Below the pieces are notes generated by a model, which was not told the origin of the DNA, ran no database searches, and saw only the letters and a program-made list of their open reading frames with translations. The translations under genes were made by a program, and so were the position numbers. A stretch of 64,000 nt of DNA from Linepithema humile (lineage: Eukaryota > Arthropoda > Insecta > Hymenoptera > Formicidae), in the NCBI RefSeq assembly GCF_040581485.1, contig NC_090131.1:28952032-29016031 (forward strand), given 5' to 3'. The number at the start of each line of letters is the position of its first letter. Within the stretch, counting starts at the first letter, position 1. Of the stretch, positions 24,258-37,721 are shown piece after piece.

Positions 24258-25075
24258 ATTCCAGACGTCACTCGCAGAAAACCACCGATTTTTCTGTGCG
24301 CGCGAGAGAGAGAGAAAGAGAGAAGGAGAGAGCCCAGCGGGACTCTGTCTTCGAACTCTGAGGGAATTTTTCTGGTTTTAATTAAACTTTAATTCAGTCC
24401 GTTTCCGACTTCCATCGTAAGTTTCACGATCGTTCAACTTTAAATGCAGATACCGCATTATAATACGATTTTGATATGTAAAGTTCTTGTTATACATTTG
24501 ACTTATCGCGATTATGTAATTGTTATTTTATAAAACAATTAGGCCGCTACGTTCACAAGATATTTGTACTATAAATCATATTTACACTGCGTGTTAAAAT
24601 TATTTTCAAAACAGTTATTAACTTTTGTTCTTCTGCTACTTCAATATTAATTAAAATAATAAAAAAAAAAAAAAAAAATAGCAGACACAAGATTTTGCAT
24701 ATCGTAGAATTAAAATTATAATGCAAAATTTTTATTTAATGTGAGAGAAATATCAGCAAAAAAGAATTTATAAAATTCTCTTGCTTCCTATTATAACTTT
24801 TCTTTTTCAAACGCCTCAATCGCCGTCGTAAAATCTTCCCTCGTCATTGAATTATAAATCCATGAAGTGCCATTTTTTTTCTCTTGATACGACACATATG
24901 CATTGAAAAGTGTCCGAGGGTGGACTTTCTCCCGAGATCGCCTCCCACTCATCCCAATTCCAGATGTCACTCGCAGAGAATCGTTTTGTCCTCCACATCC
25001 GACATCGCGGGGGTCCTCTTTCTCGTTCATTCGGAATTTTTTTGGCTTTAATTAAAGTCTGCCGCGCGAGACAGT
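24258..25075 (+). repeat. Diverged direct duplication ~700 bp apart
   Basis: CCAATTCCAGACGTCACTCG near 24258 recurs with one change near 24953. GGAATTTTTCTGGTTTTAAT near 24362 recurs as GGAATTTTTTTGGCTTTAAT near 25034. The order and spacing of the two matches differ only by small gaps, so about 130 bp was copied locally and has since diverged. The first copy has acquired a GA-rich insert at 24302-24332. Confidence 0.55.
24661..24678 (+). repeat. Poly-A tract, 18 bases
   Basis: A homopolymer following AT-rich DNA. No flanking duplication was noticed. Confidence 0.9.
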
Positions 25076-26725
25076 GAATTAAGCGGCCGGCTGACTTCAG
25101 CCGTCGCTCCCCGGAGTGCCGAAAATAAAACAAGAAAAGCGGCGACACGCGAATAGTTTTTAACGCCTCGTTAAATTTCCGCCGCACTTTCCGCGTCCGC
25201 GCGCGAGGTGCTGGACGCGAGAAATTTAATTTAACCCTGGAACGCCAACAGACGTAATCGGTAGTCTCGCTGCGGTTTTATGCGCGTGCCGTATTTTCCG
25301 CTTCCAGCCATTGTTACACGCTTCGCAATTATCGCGTGAATATGTTCTCATGTGCCATGCGTGAAATTTAATGATCAGTAATCAGTAATGTAACTGTGAT
25401 AAAACACTGCTGAAATTGAAGCACAAAATTTATTCGACATCCCTGCTAATATAGTCATTTCATCTTATCAATTTAATTTTGTTTTGTTTAATTTGGCTCT
25501 TTGATCTTTAATTATATACATAAAGCTGTATTAATGCCAACGGTAATTTCCTAATATTAAACATAAAATCAAATTACTACTAATTGCAAATAATTTCATA
25601 TAATAATTTCACGTTGATATCCTGTGGCTAAATTGCTTTACCGGCTAATGACACGGGAATATATCCTTTGGGAACGTTAGCCAAGGATTAGTATCACATT
25701 CGGCATCGTGTTTTTCTCAGAGCGGTTGGTCGAGAAGGTCAAAGTTACTCGGGCGGATAATTAGATCGCTTTATAAGCACATCCTTTAAGCCTTTTAGGG
25801 CAAATTAGAGATTCCGCTCGGTAACCCTGGAGGCGCGAGCTCGTTTATAAGTATACCACTTGCCTTCCGGATAAATTTTTGTCATTCGCGCTCGCAAGAG
25901 GGAGGAGTGTACCGTCGTTTTTTTAAAGAATCGTCACGCTCTGTCACGATCTCGACGAGATGGTAAGAATACTTTGTGCACAAAGTGCATCTAGAATAAA
26001 GTTGCCAAGAAAAGTTTTGCATCAACTTCGATATTTCGCATTACAGCATAAAATAATGTACAATCTCCTTCCTTCGTTCCGTTTGTGATAAAAAATGTAA
26101 AGAGACAAAGGGAACTGGAAACTATGCTTTAATTAAAAATAAAACAGTTACAAACAATAATTGTACTATTATTCAAAAGTTATTAGAAAATAGATTTCAG
26201 TTGACAATTTAACATGCAGTTGACAATGCAGTTTAATCTGCGTTAATGCGAGTTCCGAAATTTTACTAATTATAGAATTCCATTAAAGTCAAAGCTTTGA
26301 TTATTATTGTATATTATGTATACGGTTAATTATATATTTTTTCTATTAAATCGTAATTATTATGTCAATTTGTAACAGCACGGGCATTATTATAATTATG
26401 ATTTATCGTTCCATCCAGCCAAGCGCAAACATGTTCAACATCCGTAATGACCAGCTTAATCTTTAACAAATATGTCGAGCAATTTTCTCATGCCATATGA
26501 ATAATATAATAATCTAATTGTGTTCATATAGCGAAATGAAATCGTAATTTGTAATATCGGTGAGTTATTGCGTTATCATTTCGAACAATGGTAGCTTTAT
26601 AGTATCGTAAACATTCCTTCCCTCTCGCCTCTAGCACAAGTGATTACGATCCTTCGCGATTTAGTCGCATTCCTTTCTGCGTAAAGCGATATCGGTGTGC
26701 ATTCCGTCGCGAAAATCGCGCCATT

Positions 26726-26789
26726 GCGCGCGCGCGCGCGCGCGTGTGCGTGGTTGTGTGTGTGTGTGTGTATGTGTGTGTGTGTGTGT
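26726..26789 (+). repeat. (CG)n followed by (TG)n, Z-DNA-prone
   Basis: About ten CG units run into GTGTGCGTGG and then about eighteen TG units with one TATG interruption. Both blocks alternate purine and pyrimidine over more than 60 bases. Confidence 0.92.
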
Positions 26790-27887
26790 TTGGCGAATAT
26801 GAAATGTTAATTACTTTGATTTCTCAGAGTTCTCGGCTTCCGCTATTTCGCATTTAAGCCGTTTTACATACCGCGGCGCGTGTCGTTGGCAGCGATCATT
26901 CCTGTGTCTCGAGACGGAAAATCGAAGCAAGGGTGACCACGACCAAAGGGGACCGTTTTCAAGCAGACGCCCGAATAAGAATCGTGAATGCGAAACGACG
27001 ATCGAACATGCAAAACTTATCATCGTACGAGCAAAGTTCTTTATTTTATTAACGATTTCTTTTCGCTGTCAGTTAGATTCGCTAAAGACAGTTAGATCAA
27101 TATTCATATGACATGAGAAAATTTTTCATCATATTTAATTAAAAGTTATTCAGTTATATTATTTTTAATAAAATGTTTACATTCACTGCATCTTTTTCTC
27201 AAGATGCATTTCTTCCTTGGAAGATCATAGGAAGTTTTGAATAAAATTTCCCCTCCAAACAGTGCTCAAAGAGTACTAAAAAGTAACTGAGTTGGAACAC
27301 AATATACCGGAAGAGAGAGAGTCAGATACATCTCGCGATTTATTTCGTTGTAAAAGAATTCTAGAATAAATCCTGGCTACACCCGTATATGCGAAATGTC
27401 TCTCGCAAGGGGAAGCATATTTGCCCTGGCAAACATACTTTGGACCGGCTCTGTTTTTCTTTCCATCGAACCGCGGGCTTGCCGAGCAATATTCCACCGT
27501 GATACGTCGCTGAACAAACCGGGGTAAGAAAGCGCAGCTTGACTGCGGAATGGAAGTAGTAGCACGATGCGCGCGCTCGCGCATGTGTGCTGCAAAAGAG
27601 ACCGGGCTTTTACTCATCGGAAAAAATAACGGTAAGTCAATACATTTAAGTGATATCGTGATGTGAATCGGTAATTTCTGCACGAAAGAATATTAATAAA
27701 AAATAATGGAGTATTATTCCATCGGATCTATCTTCTGTTTGAATACTTAACATTATTTTTTGTGATACGTTCGATGATTCCGTAATACACGCAGTAGCAC
27801 TGCATCACACAAATTATTTAATCAATAATTGAATTTAATGAAATAATATCTAGTTTCTTAATTTTTTAAATGTAGTTAGTAGTATTA

Positions 27888-28159
27888 GAAATACATTTAT
27901 CTATATTTAGTTAAAGAGAGAAAACAAAAATATGCGAAGCGACAATTGAAATATTTCAGAAGCATATCAGAAATTCTAATTTAGAGTTTGGAAATTTATT
28001 TTTATACATTCTAATTTAGAATTAAAATAAAATTAGAATGTATAAAAATAAATGTCTAAACTCTACATTAGAATTTCTGATATGCTACTGAAATATTTCA
28101 ATTGTCGCTTCGCATATTTTTGTTTTCTCTCTTTAACTAAATATAGATAAATGTATTTC
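27888..28159. repeat. Long palindrome, 130-bp arms, 12-base loop
   Basis: Positions 27888-28017 are the reverse complement of 28030-28159 with about four mismatches. The loop is 28018-28029. The arms are not simple repeats; they include the unique word ATGCGAAGCGACAATTG. A transcript would fold into a near-perfect 130-bp hairpin. No clear target-site duplication is visible at the ends, so a foldback transposon or MITE, an inverted duplication, and a hairpin-RNA locus all remain possible. Confidence 0.9.
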
Positions 28160-31100
28160 GTAAGATCGATTTATGTTCGCGGTGAGCTCAGAATTTCCGC
28201 GCACGCATACGAAGGGGAGCAGACGTAAGTTGGCTATGAATATATCAGGATAAAAGCGAAGGAAATATCAAATCAGGAGGAAAAGTCCGGCCAATACACG
28301 AGTGCAAATCCAAATCGAGAAAAAAGCACAAAAGGTCGACACGGTCGAACGGTTCGCACCGGAGAGACGCTTCGCACATGTGCGGCGAATGTATATTGTC
28401 ATACCTCTATCGATTTGAGCCTGGAACCAGACGGTGAAACTATTGTAAACATTCCCAGACAGCGAGCTTTGAGAGAATTCGAACGATTTTCTTGATGAAA
28501 CGATAAGCAAATTGAGCCAATAATTTACTAATGTCGTTATTTTCAATTTTTTCACGCGCAAACTTTTTATATTCTCCACTTTTTAATTTTTTTATACTTT
28601 AATTTTCTTGTATCCAATTTCTTGCACAAAATAACTTTAAAGCCACGCTATTTTGTGCCTTTTAATTAAACCGACGTAATTTTGCTTGAATAAATTTATA
28701 AAAGTGTCAATATAAGATTAAACTCGTCCCTCCACACGGAAACGCGCGCTTTTAAATTCTTTGCAAAATTCTTGCAAAATAACTCGGAAAAGCGATACCT
28801 ACTTTTATAAAGGAAACGTGTGTCGGAAAACACGCCAGCGACGACGGCGAAACGTCGCCGGCGAGGACGTGCGCAATTTTCCCGGGCGTCGCTCATTTGC
28901 GCGGTCGCCGCAAGTGGTGTCGTTCTTTAAGGGCGCGTTCCGCGGTAATTAAGACGCAAAGGATTCTGGTTAATTGGAGGAACATGCGGATACACCGCGC
29001 CCCCTTCCGCTTCCCGTGGTAGTGGGTTCGAGGACCGGGGATATCCTGACCTGGGTGGACATCAAAGCGGGAGCTAAAAGGGGCGACTACGTAGTACTCT
29101 CTCGCCCGAGCCTGCGAGAGCAGGCTTAAGGGGTGAGAGACGCGTCCCCACGCGGATGTATCCTCGCAGCCCCTGCGGCGACGACGGGACAAAGAGGACG
29201 AACGAACGAATGAGAGAGGGATTGGCGAGAAGGGAGGAGAGATTCGGAGAGAAAAGTCCTCTCCATCGCGAGAGGAAGAGAGAGCCCTCTCGTCCTGGGG
29301 CGATTCTGCTTTTTCAAAATCGGCCACGTCATAACGGCATGTCGGCGGAAGAGGCTCGTTAAGCGGGGTGGGCGTCATTCGTGGCCGGGGAATCGTCGAG
29401 CACAGTGCATTACGGTTTCGGCGGACGAGATGAGGTTGCGTGATGCACCGCGATGGAACACGAAAGGGCGAAGCACGGAAACGTGCCAATTGCAAACCTG
29501 CGAGATGATTTCCGAGCGTAATGCAAACTTTATCCGCTTTGATCAACATCCGCATTTTCTCGCTGTTTTTCACACGACATCTACTTAAATTCACGGTGGT
29601 CTGAGATTTGTACAACTTTGCCAGCCAAGATCGACGATCTCGTTTTCGTCGCTGCGCTCAGCCGCGAAATGCACCGTCAGCAACACAAGTCGAATCACTG
29701 GCCGCGGCAATATCTGACGCTTTCTTCCAGAAATGTCGGACGAGAATAGCGCAATCTGACTGCCTTATCGCGAAATAACGAAAGCCTCCCGGTGAAATTT
29801 ATTGCACGGCGTTACAGCGCACGTGCGTGTAATGTAAAATTCTACGGCACCGCCGCGGATCTTAAAACACCTTAATCTACATTGCGCTCATATTTTTCCG
29901 TGGAATAAGATTAATGTTATCCAGGTATGCGGCCGCCTCCCACCTTCCGCTCCGTATTCGTCATATTTGCTCGAGCGACTCGTTACGTTCATTCGCTCGG
30001 GTTATCATACTCGGTATTACTCGCACCTCATTCCCCCCCGCCCGCACGCGACTTAAATACGCGACAAGTCGCAATCAGCGGCGCATTAAAATAAGCCGCC
30101 GCGCCGCCGGTCTCGTTGACCCGCGTATCTCGCCGTGGATCGAGGTGCGTGCGTACTTTCGAGATCTGCTTTTCGTGAGTCACGGAACCAACTGTTTTGC
30201 GGCGACTATTACCTCCGATATCACGCAGGCTCAAATACGCGTGCATGTCGCGCTAGTCCGCGCACGAGGCTCGTTTAAAAATTTAGATTCATAAGCCCGG
30301 CGGAAATTATGCTATCGGTCAGCGATCGTTGTAGTCGCAAACGTTACTCAATTAGTTCGAGCTGCCGCGCTGGCATTGTCGTTTGACACGAGTGGAACGC
30401 GCTTCGTAAGGATTCTAAAGAAAAAAGGAGATACGAAACAAGATACGAATAAGATATACCAATTACGTCACTTTTTTGCAAACCAAATATAAACATTGAT
30501 AAAAAGGAAAAACAATGTAGCAAAACTAGATATGAAACTAGATATACATTTTACGGCTAGAAAAATAAAGAATGAAAGTGGATATATTTTACGTGTGTTA
30601 GAAAAGTGAGTTTAATAGAGTTTATGCGAAACAATTTAAAAATACAGATGCTCTTGTGTCGCAACCTTTTGTAGAAAAACTAGCCTGAACCGCTTGAACT
30701 CTTCCCGTTGAAGCAATCGTTGAAGCTCGAAACAAAGAAGTGCCGTAAAGACGCCGTGATAATCGCTCGATTGTAAGCAACGCAACGCAACAGTGCTCCA
30801 GCTCGTCGAGCCAATGAGCTGACGAATATTTCTCGTGTATTATTTTCATCGATGCTTCCCCTTTCTGATCTGTGGGGTGGAGCGGATTGGGCTCTTTAGA
30901 GCCGCCCTTGCACGAACCGGTCTGAAAACTTCGCCGTGGCTTTCTCGGCGCTTAGGGGGCGCCGAGTGATTCTTTGTAGCTGCAGGGTCGTCCCCGCGGT
31001 TATGTTGCAAAATCCGAAGCTTTCCCCATTAAAGGGACCCTTCCCTTCTTCTCTCGACCGAGCATCTCGCTTTTTTCCCTGCCCTGTTTTCTCCCTCGAA

Positions 31101-33057
31101 GTGACTCGACACGTTGTTCGCAAGCACTTTCATGTCCGTGAAGCAAGCATGACGGTGTTTCCTGCGCCTTCGCAGGGCAAACTTTCGGTATTCTTTTGGA
31201 ATTTCACATTCCACGCTTCTTCGCATCTCAACAATCATGCATAAATTACAATAAGTAATAATATCATCCTTGGATTGATTAATTAATTAATTGTTATAAC
31301 ATTATCATTATTACTGTTCACAATTATTGATTACTAAAATGGTTCTGAGAACTAATAGGAAAAAAATATATCTATTGGAAAAATAATTATTTTTCGTTCG
31401 CAATATACCGAACTTTATATGGAATTAAAGTGGAACTGAGTTTGGAAACTAAATTGAGTGAACGGAATGCGTCTCTTTTGCGAGAATCGATTCTATCACA
31501 ATCTTTTTAGTATCGTTTCGATTCGACCGAATGTCCATCGAATCTGACTCTCGCATCTCGTCGATGGCATCAGTATCCTACGGAAGAGCCGTGGAACACG
31601 AAGCGAGGATTCGAGAGACATTCTACAGGGATTTTGAAGCTCTCGAAATGCAAGGAAGGGTTTGCGAACATAATGGCTACGGTTATCCGGGGATCGAAGG
31701 TGTAAGGAAATCGTGCTCCGCGTTCGGGTGTCTATCTTGTGCATGTCGAAGTAACGCGTGCATGTCGCGCGATAGGTACTGGATACATTTTTTCGCGCCT
31801 GCACAATGCTCGAATATTTCCAGATTGAAAGATGGATTTGATCTTCTTGCGCGCGTATCGAAATTTTTCACTCGAAAACCAGAAACGATTTTATCACGCT
31901 TTATGTAGGAAAGATATAACGTTACAAATCTTTTTACGATTATTGTAATTCGTAAAATTTTTGTACGCGAACTATTGAGAACAATTATTGCAATTAATAT
32001 TTTATGCGATATGATTTATATTAAATAACGTGAATGTAAGCAAAAAAAATAGTCGTCGCAGTTTAAAAATCGCGACTGACAGCTCGATTGCATAAAAAAT
32101 ATTTTCGTACAGACTACTATCTTGATTAAATGGTCGAATACGAATTTCGCGTGCGCGACCTCTCTTTCGCGGACCCTTTTATTTTGCCAATGAGAAAGCT
32201 CTCTATTTCACGTCGCCACGAGGCACGTGCGGCAAAGTTACGCTTCCAGCAAAATCAGGAACACACCCACCCACTATGACGTGCCGTAAAAGTCGAAGTA
32301 ACGCCAGTGGGCATCGAAAGGGCCCCCAGCGGAAGAACAAGGACGCGATACTCGGTTCGGGGGAGGGGTACGGCGGAGGGAGAAGACGGCGGGAGCCCCG
32401 TTAGATTGAGTTTCAAGTTGTTCGCCGGCGGAACCCGGGCAACTCGTCCTCGAGCGAAACGACGAGAAGCTCTAACTGGAAAGCAACGGGTCAGGGGAGT
32501 ATGGAGCATGGATACCATAGACGAGGTGGACCGGAATGGGTGTAGGAAAGGTCCGGCAGGACAACGAAGGGCTGGTACGGAAGGACAATACCAAGCTCCG
32601 TGGCTTATTCACGCGTGTTCCGCCGGGAGTTCCATTTCTTGTTGCGTCTTTTCGTCCTGACTTCGCTTTTCTTGTTCCTCCGTCGGGATCAATACACACG
32701 AATCGATTCTCGAGAGGACAATGTTCACTCGAGCGTTAATCCCGGGAAACACGGGTAAGAAGTATCTTGAGTGGGTGAGCTTTTATCTTGAAGAAGCTAA
32801 ATTTGGATGACAATGCAATGTATTGTTAGAGACAATTACTTTTCACATGAGTGTAGCAGATAAAAATTAGCAAAAAAATTCTAAAATAATAATTCCGATC
32901 GGCGATTGAGAAGAAAGAAACTCAACTGTCGAGAAGATCAAAATATTTTATTTAAAAATATTTTTTTTTTATCACCGAAGAGAACGCAAAGGAAATATTT
33001 CACCACGGTGTTCAATATATGAAAAATGTTAGAGTCAATCGTGAGAGAGCAGTCGTT

Positions 33058-33058
<1 letters not shown>
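28160..33058. other. Non-coding stretch with GC-rich patches
   Basis: A GC-rich patch at about 28.8-29.5 kb holds the longest interior frame of the window (28893-29615, minus, 240 codons from a TTG). It is rich in Arg, Ser and Pro, has no domain, and is read here as chance. A second GC-rich patch lies at about 32.28-32.75 kb. No supported gene was found. Confidence 0.45.

Positions 33059-33096
<38 letters not shown>
33059..33096 (+). repeat. (CT)19 microsatellite
   Basis: An uninterrupted 38-bp dinucleotide run; the homopurine/homopyrimidine mirror symmetry is prone to triplex formation. Confidence 0.95.
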
Positions 33097-33098
<2 letters not shown>

Positions 33099-36000
33099 CA
33101 AGATACTCTTGCAAAAGCTCGCACGAGTAATTCCCATCGATTCACGATGATAAATCGAAAGCGGTTGGCGCAAAGCGGAGGAATGGACACTTTGATCGAG
33201 AGCTAACCAGTCGCTGCTTTTACTTCCAAGAACCTAAGACGGCTGCACAAATGAGTGTCTGCTTGTCTATATAACTTTAATTATTATCCAAAGGACAAGC
33301 ACGTTCCGCTAACGAATAAAAATATGTCCTTGATTCAATGGAAAATTGCAAACTGTAAGAGCGTTCTTTTGCCGATCCTTCGCAGGCGCATCTGTCCATA
33401 ATCCATCTTCGTGGCTGCACGTTCAAGTCCAAGGTTGCAATCCCACGATTGCGTACCGCAAAATGAGTAGTCCGTTCGAAAGAAAGAAGGAAAAAAAAAG
33501 ATAACGACCTATCGATCGCAATCTCGTGGCTCGTTCGCGCCTGCACGGCGGAGAACTCGATTCCCTGTTGCGCCTTTTATTACACACTCTCCTACCGTTC
33601 GTCCTTCCTCCGTTCGCCGACTTGTTTCACGCCGACGAAATCAATTCCACATGAAGATATCCATTCTTCGAAGTCGAATTCTTGTTCCGTACGGCTCAAC
33701 CGGTCCGCGCCGATAAATCGCACGGAGGTTGTCCTGAAAGGAGAAGCGATCCTTTCGCGGTCGAAAGTATCTATTTCTATCCGTCTTCTCTTGGCTTCGA
33801 AATTCCGTGAAATTTTTCACAGCGGACCACGATAGAGTGTCTTAGTCAAACGTTCTTGCGCGATATCGAACGTGAAGTATGGAGAGATATTAATTGTTTG
33901 GGCACATCGAACCGTTTATGACAAACATAAAAATAGAAATATTGTGACGAATAATCCTTTCGTGAAATTTTCAGGAGAAAATAATTCTCCGAACTTGTCA
34001 CACGGAATGCGTGACTGAGTGCATTTGGCAGTTTTCAAGCCACTTTCTGCAAACCAGTTTAGAGTTACGGCTCAAGACGCATCCATCGATAGATCATTCC
34101 TGACGGCGCCTCTTCTCGCGTTGACTCTCACTGGATTTTTTCTCCGGCGATTCGCTTACTCGTCCCCGGCGAATATACTCGATGCCACCTGAATTGATTC
34201 TCGGAGATCGCGTGTCCGCCTGAGAGCCTCTTTCAACGACGTTGACAAATCGAACGAAATTCATACAAAGAGACGGCAGAGAGACTGTGTGTTCTCCGAT
34301 CGAAAATACAATATTTATTTAATCTATTCCGATTCGCGTTCCTTAGAAATAGTTCTCAGTATTCGTCACGATATGACAGGATGGATTTAATAAAAATCGA
34401 CTTCCATGTCGCTGCTCTGTCACTATCCCGCCGTTTTCTCGCTCGTTCGCTCGTCGAGTGTTTATTCAAGGTAATACGAAGGCTCATTCTGCAACGTCGA
34501 AAGTGAAAGGGCTGGAGATTAACAATAATACGACTTTGAATCCTAATCTTTTGTAAATTTATCGATTACAACAGTCTTTAGAGAGAACTCGTGAAAAGCC
34601 GGGAGAAACGCATCAAAGTATCAAATTGCGCGCTGATAATTTTACGCAAAATCCATACATCTTTCCGATATTAAAATTTCAAGCAAAGCTATTGTATGAT
34701 ATCGATAATTGCTGCGCTCGATAAAGAATCAGCGGAGGCGCTGATACTTTATTAAATTCAAGATTTCTGCTTTCCCCCGCACAGACGCTCGCATTTGAGA
34801 TCTTAACTAAAGTTTGCCGAGCTTTTACCGGCACCCCGCCGCTGCGATATTGATCTAGAACAAAAAGGGAATACGGCATCGGGAATTAGTTCGCGCAGAG
34901 CTATCGAACGTCGCCCTCCGCGGGTATTCTGCAATATTCGAAGATTATGCACCGACGGGCTCGTAGCGCGGAATCGACATACGATCGACGGGGGAGCGAT
35001 ATACGGGTCACGCGACCCTGTTTATCTTTCCCGACTAATACCCCGCGATACGCAGTCTCCGTTTCGACCCTAAAATCACAATCTCCCGTCCCAAAGGCGC
35101 AGTACAACGTCGAGGAAGATCGTGGTCGAAAATTAACTGAATGTACACAGACTATTCGCAAAACAACGACTGATTTGTTAAGCTGCATGTTTTATTTTAG
35201 CGCCTTGATTATCTCTGCTTCGGCTAATCAATGTATCAACGCTTTCGCTAATAAAGCGTGCATAATCGTGCCACTTCGAGCGAGGAAGAGAGAGAGAGAG
35301 AGAGACGCGCGTGCATAGGGAGCAGAGATGCAATTAAATGGCTGGACCGTACGTTCCCCGTTTTTTTCCGCCACTTATGCGATCCGCTGGAAAAGCCGGC
35401 GGGAAAAGAGCGCGCACGTTGACGTTTCTGTTTGCCCGGCAATTTAGCTCGGGGTGTATCTGCGGTTTAATACGCGGCTGCCGCCACAGCGCGAGCGGAA
35501 CAATGGGATTGCGTGATTTGTATGCGTCCATCGGGATCTGGGATAATCCAGCTATTGTATAATTATTTTAATAGACGTCCTTTTCTCTACTGAACTTCTA
35601 AGTTGATTCGCCTCGCCCAATCATCGCGGCGATCGGGCACGAGATCTGCCGCAATAAAACTTGATTAATCGCCGCGATCGATAGAAAGAGAATTTAATAA
35701 TGCGATATCGGTGCAATTACATTAATGAAATCAGCTTCATGCTTTTTACATGATTGGTCTACAAATGTTAGCTCTATGAAATTAATACGATGGTGTACAT
35801 TCGATGCTCGATCATAAATAGAATGGCGAGATATCTGTGTTGTATGATTTATTTGATCGTAGACTTTTCTGCAGATATATTTCGTGCATTCTCCTCGAAA
35901 CTCGTATCGTTTGGAATTAAGTATAACGCAGCAAATTATTACTTTCTCTTATTCGATTATTCCGAGCCACGAAGCTCAGAGCACGCGAGTGGATTTCGTC

Positions 36001-37349
36001 ATTCGTATATATTGAATCAATATTAGTACTCTCGGCGGAATGAACTGCTAAATGACATTCTATCGGTATGCCTTCGTTCAATTCGCGTTCAATTCCTCGA
36101 TAAATTCTTGAAGTATCAATCATACAGCATTTCCATAAACGTGCATTCTTTCTATTGCATTTAGCTGCTGTATAACTGTTGGATTATATTTAATTTAAAA
36201 CGATATGAGTTTATATGTGCGTTTGCGTTCAATATTATATATTTTTTGAATCATATTTTTAATATTGTTTTACTCTTTTGATGTGAAAAATAAACGGAAA
36301 AATATAAGATTAATCTGCATAAATTCAACTGTTGAAACGAGGGAATGCAATCTGCTCCGCGTTCTATATATATATATATAATCATAGTTTTCATGAGTTA
36401 ACTCTCTCCGTGTCGCCGGCATGTCCGCATGCAGTAACTAAGGTCTTTTATAATTAAAGCGTCATGTTCCGCGGTTATAAACACGCCATTGCATTCTCGC
36501 ACATGAGAACGAATGTCCGTGTCGCGTGATTCACCGATAGGATCTTCGACGTCGTACATATATACATCTCTCTCTTGTCTTGTGCATCACTCGACTCGTC
36601 GTAATGGCATAATGATAATGAGTACATGACAACCACGGCTTATCGTTATGAAATACTCACAACATTTTTATTTTTCTCAAACAGAATGCAATTTTTTTTT
36701 AATTTCTAAAACTTGAAGAACGATCCGCGATATCCGACGTTGTCGATCTCATTACGATTAGTTTTCCAATAACGTTTTTGCGCGAATTACAAATAAAGAA
36801 ATAAACATGAGAATTTTTCAAGAAATTTTGAGATATAAATCTTAGATTGTTTTTTTCTGCGAAGGAATTTCTTAATGCATATTCAATGAAAAGTGTGATA
36901 AAATCTAGACAAGGAATATTTTATCCTTTGACAGTTTCGTATTAAGCAGCTTGCAAATCTTTTCGAGAGATCAAATTAGATCACTCGAATCTTACGACTT
37001 GTAGTATGCGGCCAGTTCTTATTACAAACCTCGCGTTATGTTGCACGATCATAAAATAAACGGCTTTTTTCTTTTTTCTGATATTTATACTCCTCGTCGT
37101 ATAAGATTCCATAATGCTTGGTCAATCTTCGAAAAGTTTGGGATCAAGACAGAGATGAAAGGTACAAGTAAAATCTAGATGATGTCATACTCCGTAATCT
37201 GATGCAGTTTTTATATGGAAGTAATTCGAACGCTTTTACGCCGCACGAAACGCAAGAGATGCGTCATTATCTTCTCTTCGAATCATTCTCGTAATATAAC
37301 GCGTAGAAAGCAATTCCAGGGGACATCATGTATCTCATACGAAGGATCA
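33097..37349. other. Non-coding stretch, no supported gene
   Basis: Contains short microsatellites only: (GA)n at 35287-35304 and (TA)n at 36365-36380. A 78-codon ATG frame at 35790-36026 (plus) has a hydrophobic N-terminal part but no other support. Confidence 0.45.
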
Positions 37350-37721
37350 CATATATAGGGTGCTCGATATTTCGACGGAGTTTATTCCATGTCAAAGACG
37401 AGATGATTTCCGTCCGCGAAACTGTGATTACATGCCGTCTGTCTCTGCAAGTTTTGAAGCAAGTTCTTCAGCATGAAATATCTTACAAGTAAATAAACTT
37501 TTCAGTTTTAAAATTCCGTTAAAGTAAAGTCTATCTGAAATTAACTGGGATGTAAAAGTTTGTTGTTTGCTCGCATCTCTGAAATTTAACTTTCCGCAAA
37601 AGTCGCCTTTTTAATTACAATTCGTAAACGATTGACGTCTCGATATCTTTTTTTTTTTAAGAAAATATTCTAATTTTCGACAGAGCAAGTTTTTCTTATT
37701 GTCGGACACCCCGTATATATG
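37350..37721. mobile_element. Possible element bounded by GGGTG-type inverted ends
   Basis: The left end reads ATATATAGGGTGCTCGA and the right end, read on the minus strand, ATATATACGGGGTGTCCGA. These are imperfect inverted copies of one motif 372 bp apart. Related words occur at four more places in the window. The interior has no coding frame, so this would be a small non-autonomous element. The inverted ends are imperfect and no target-site duplication was confirmed. Confidence 0.35.

Noticed and set aside
28893..29615. 240-codon minus-strand frame, the longest interior one
   Set aside because: It starts with TTG, is dominated by Arg, Ser and Pro from a GC-rich patch, has no domain, and other frames there are also long. 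Composition explains it.
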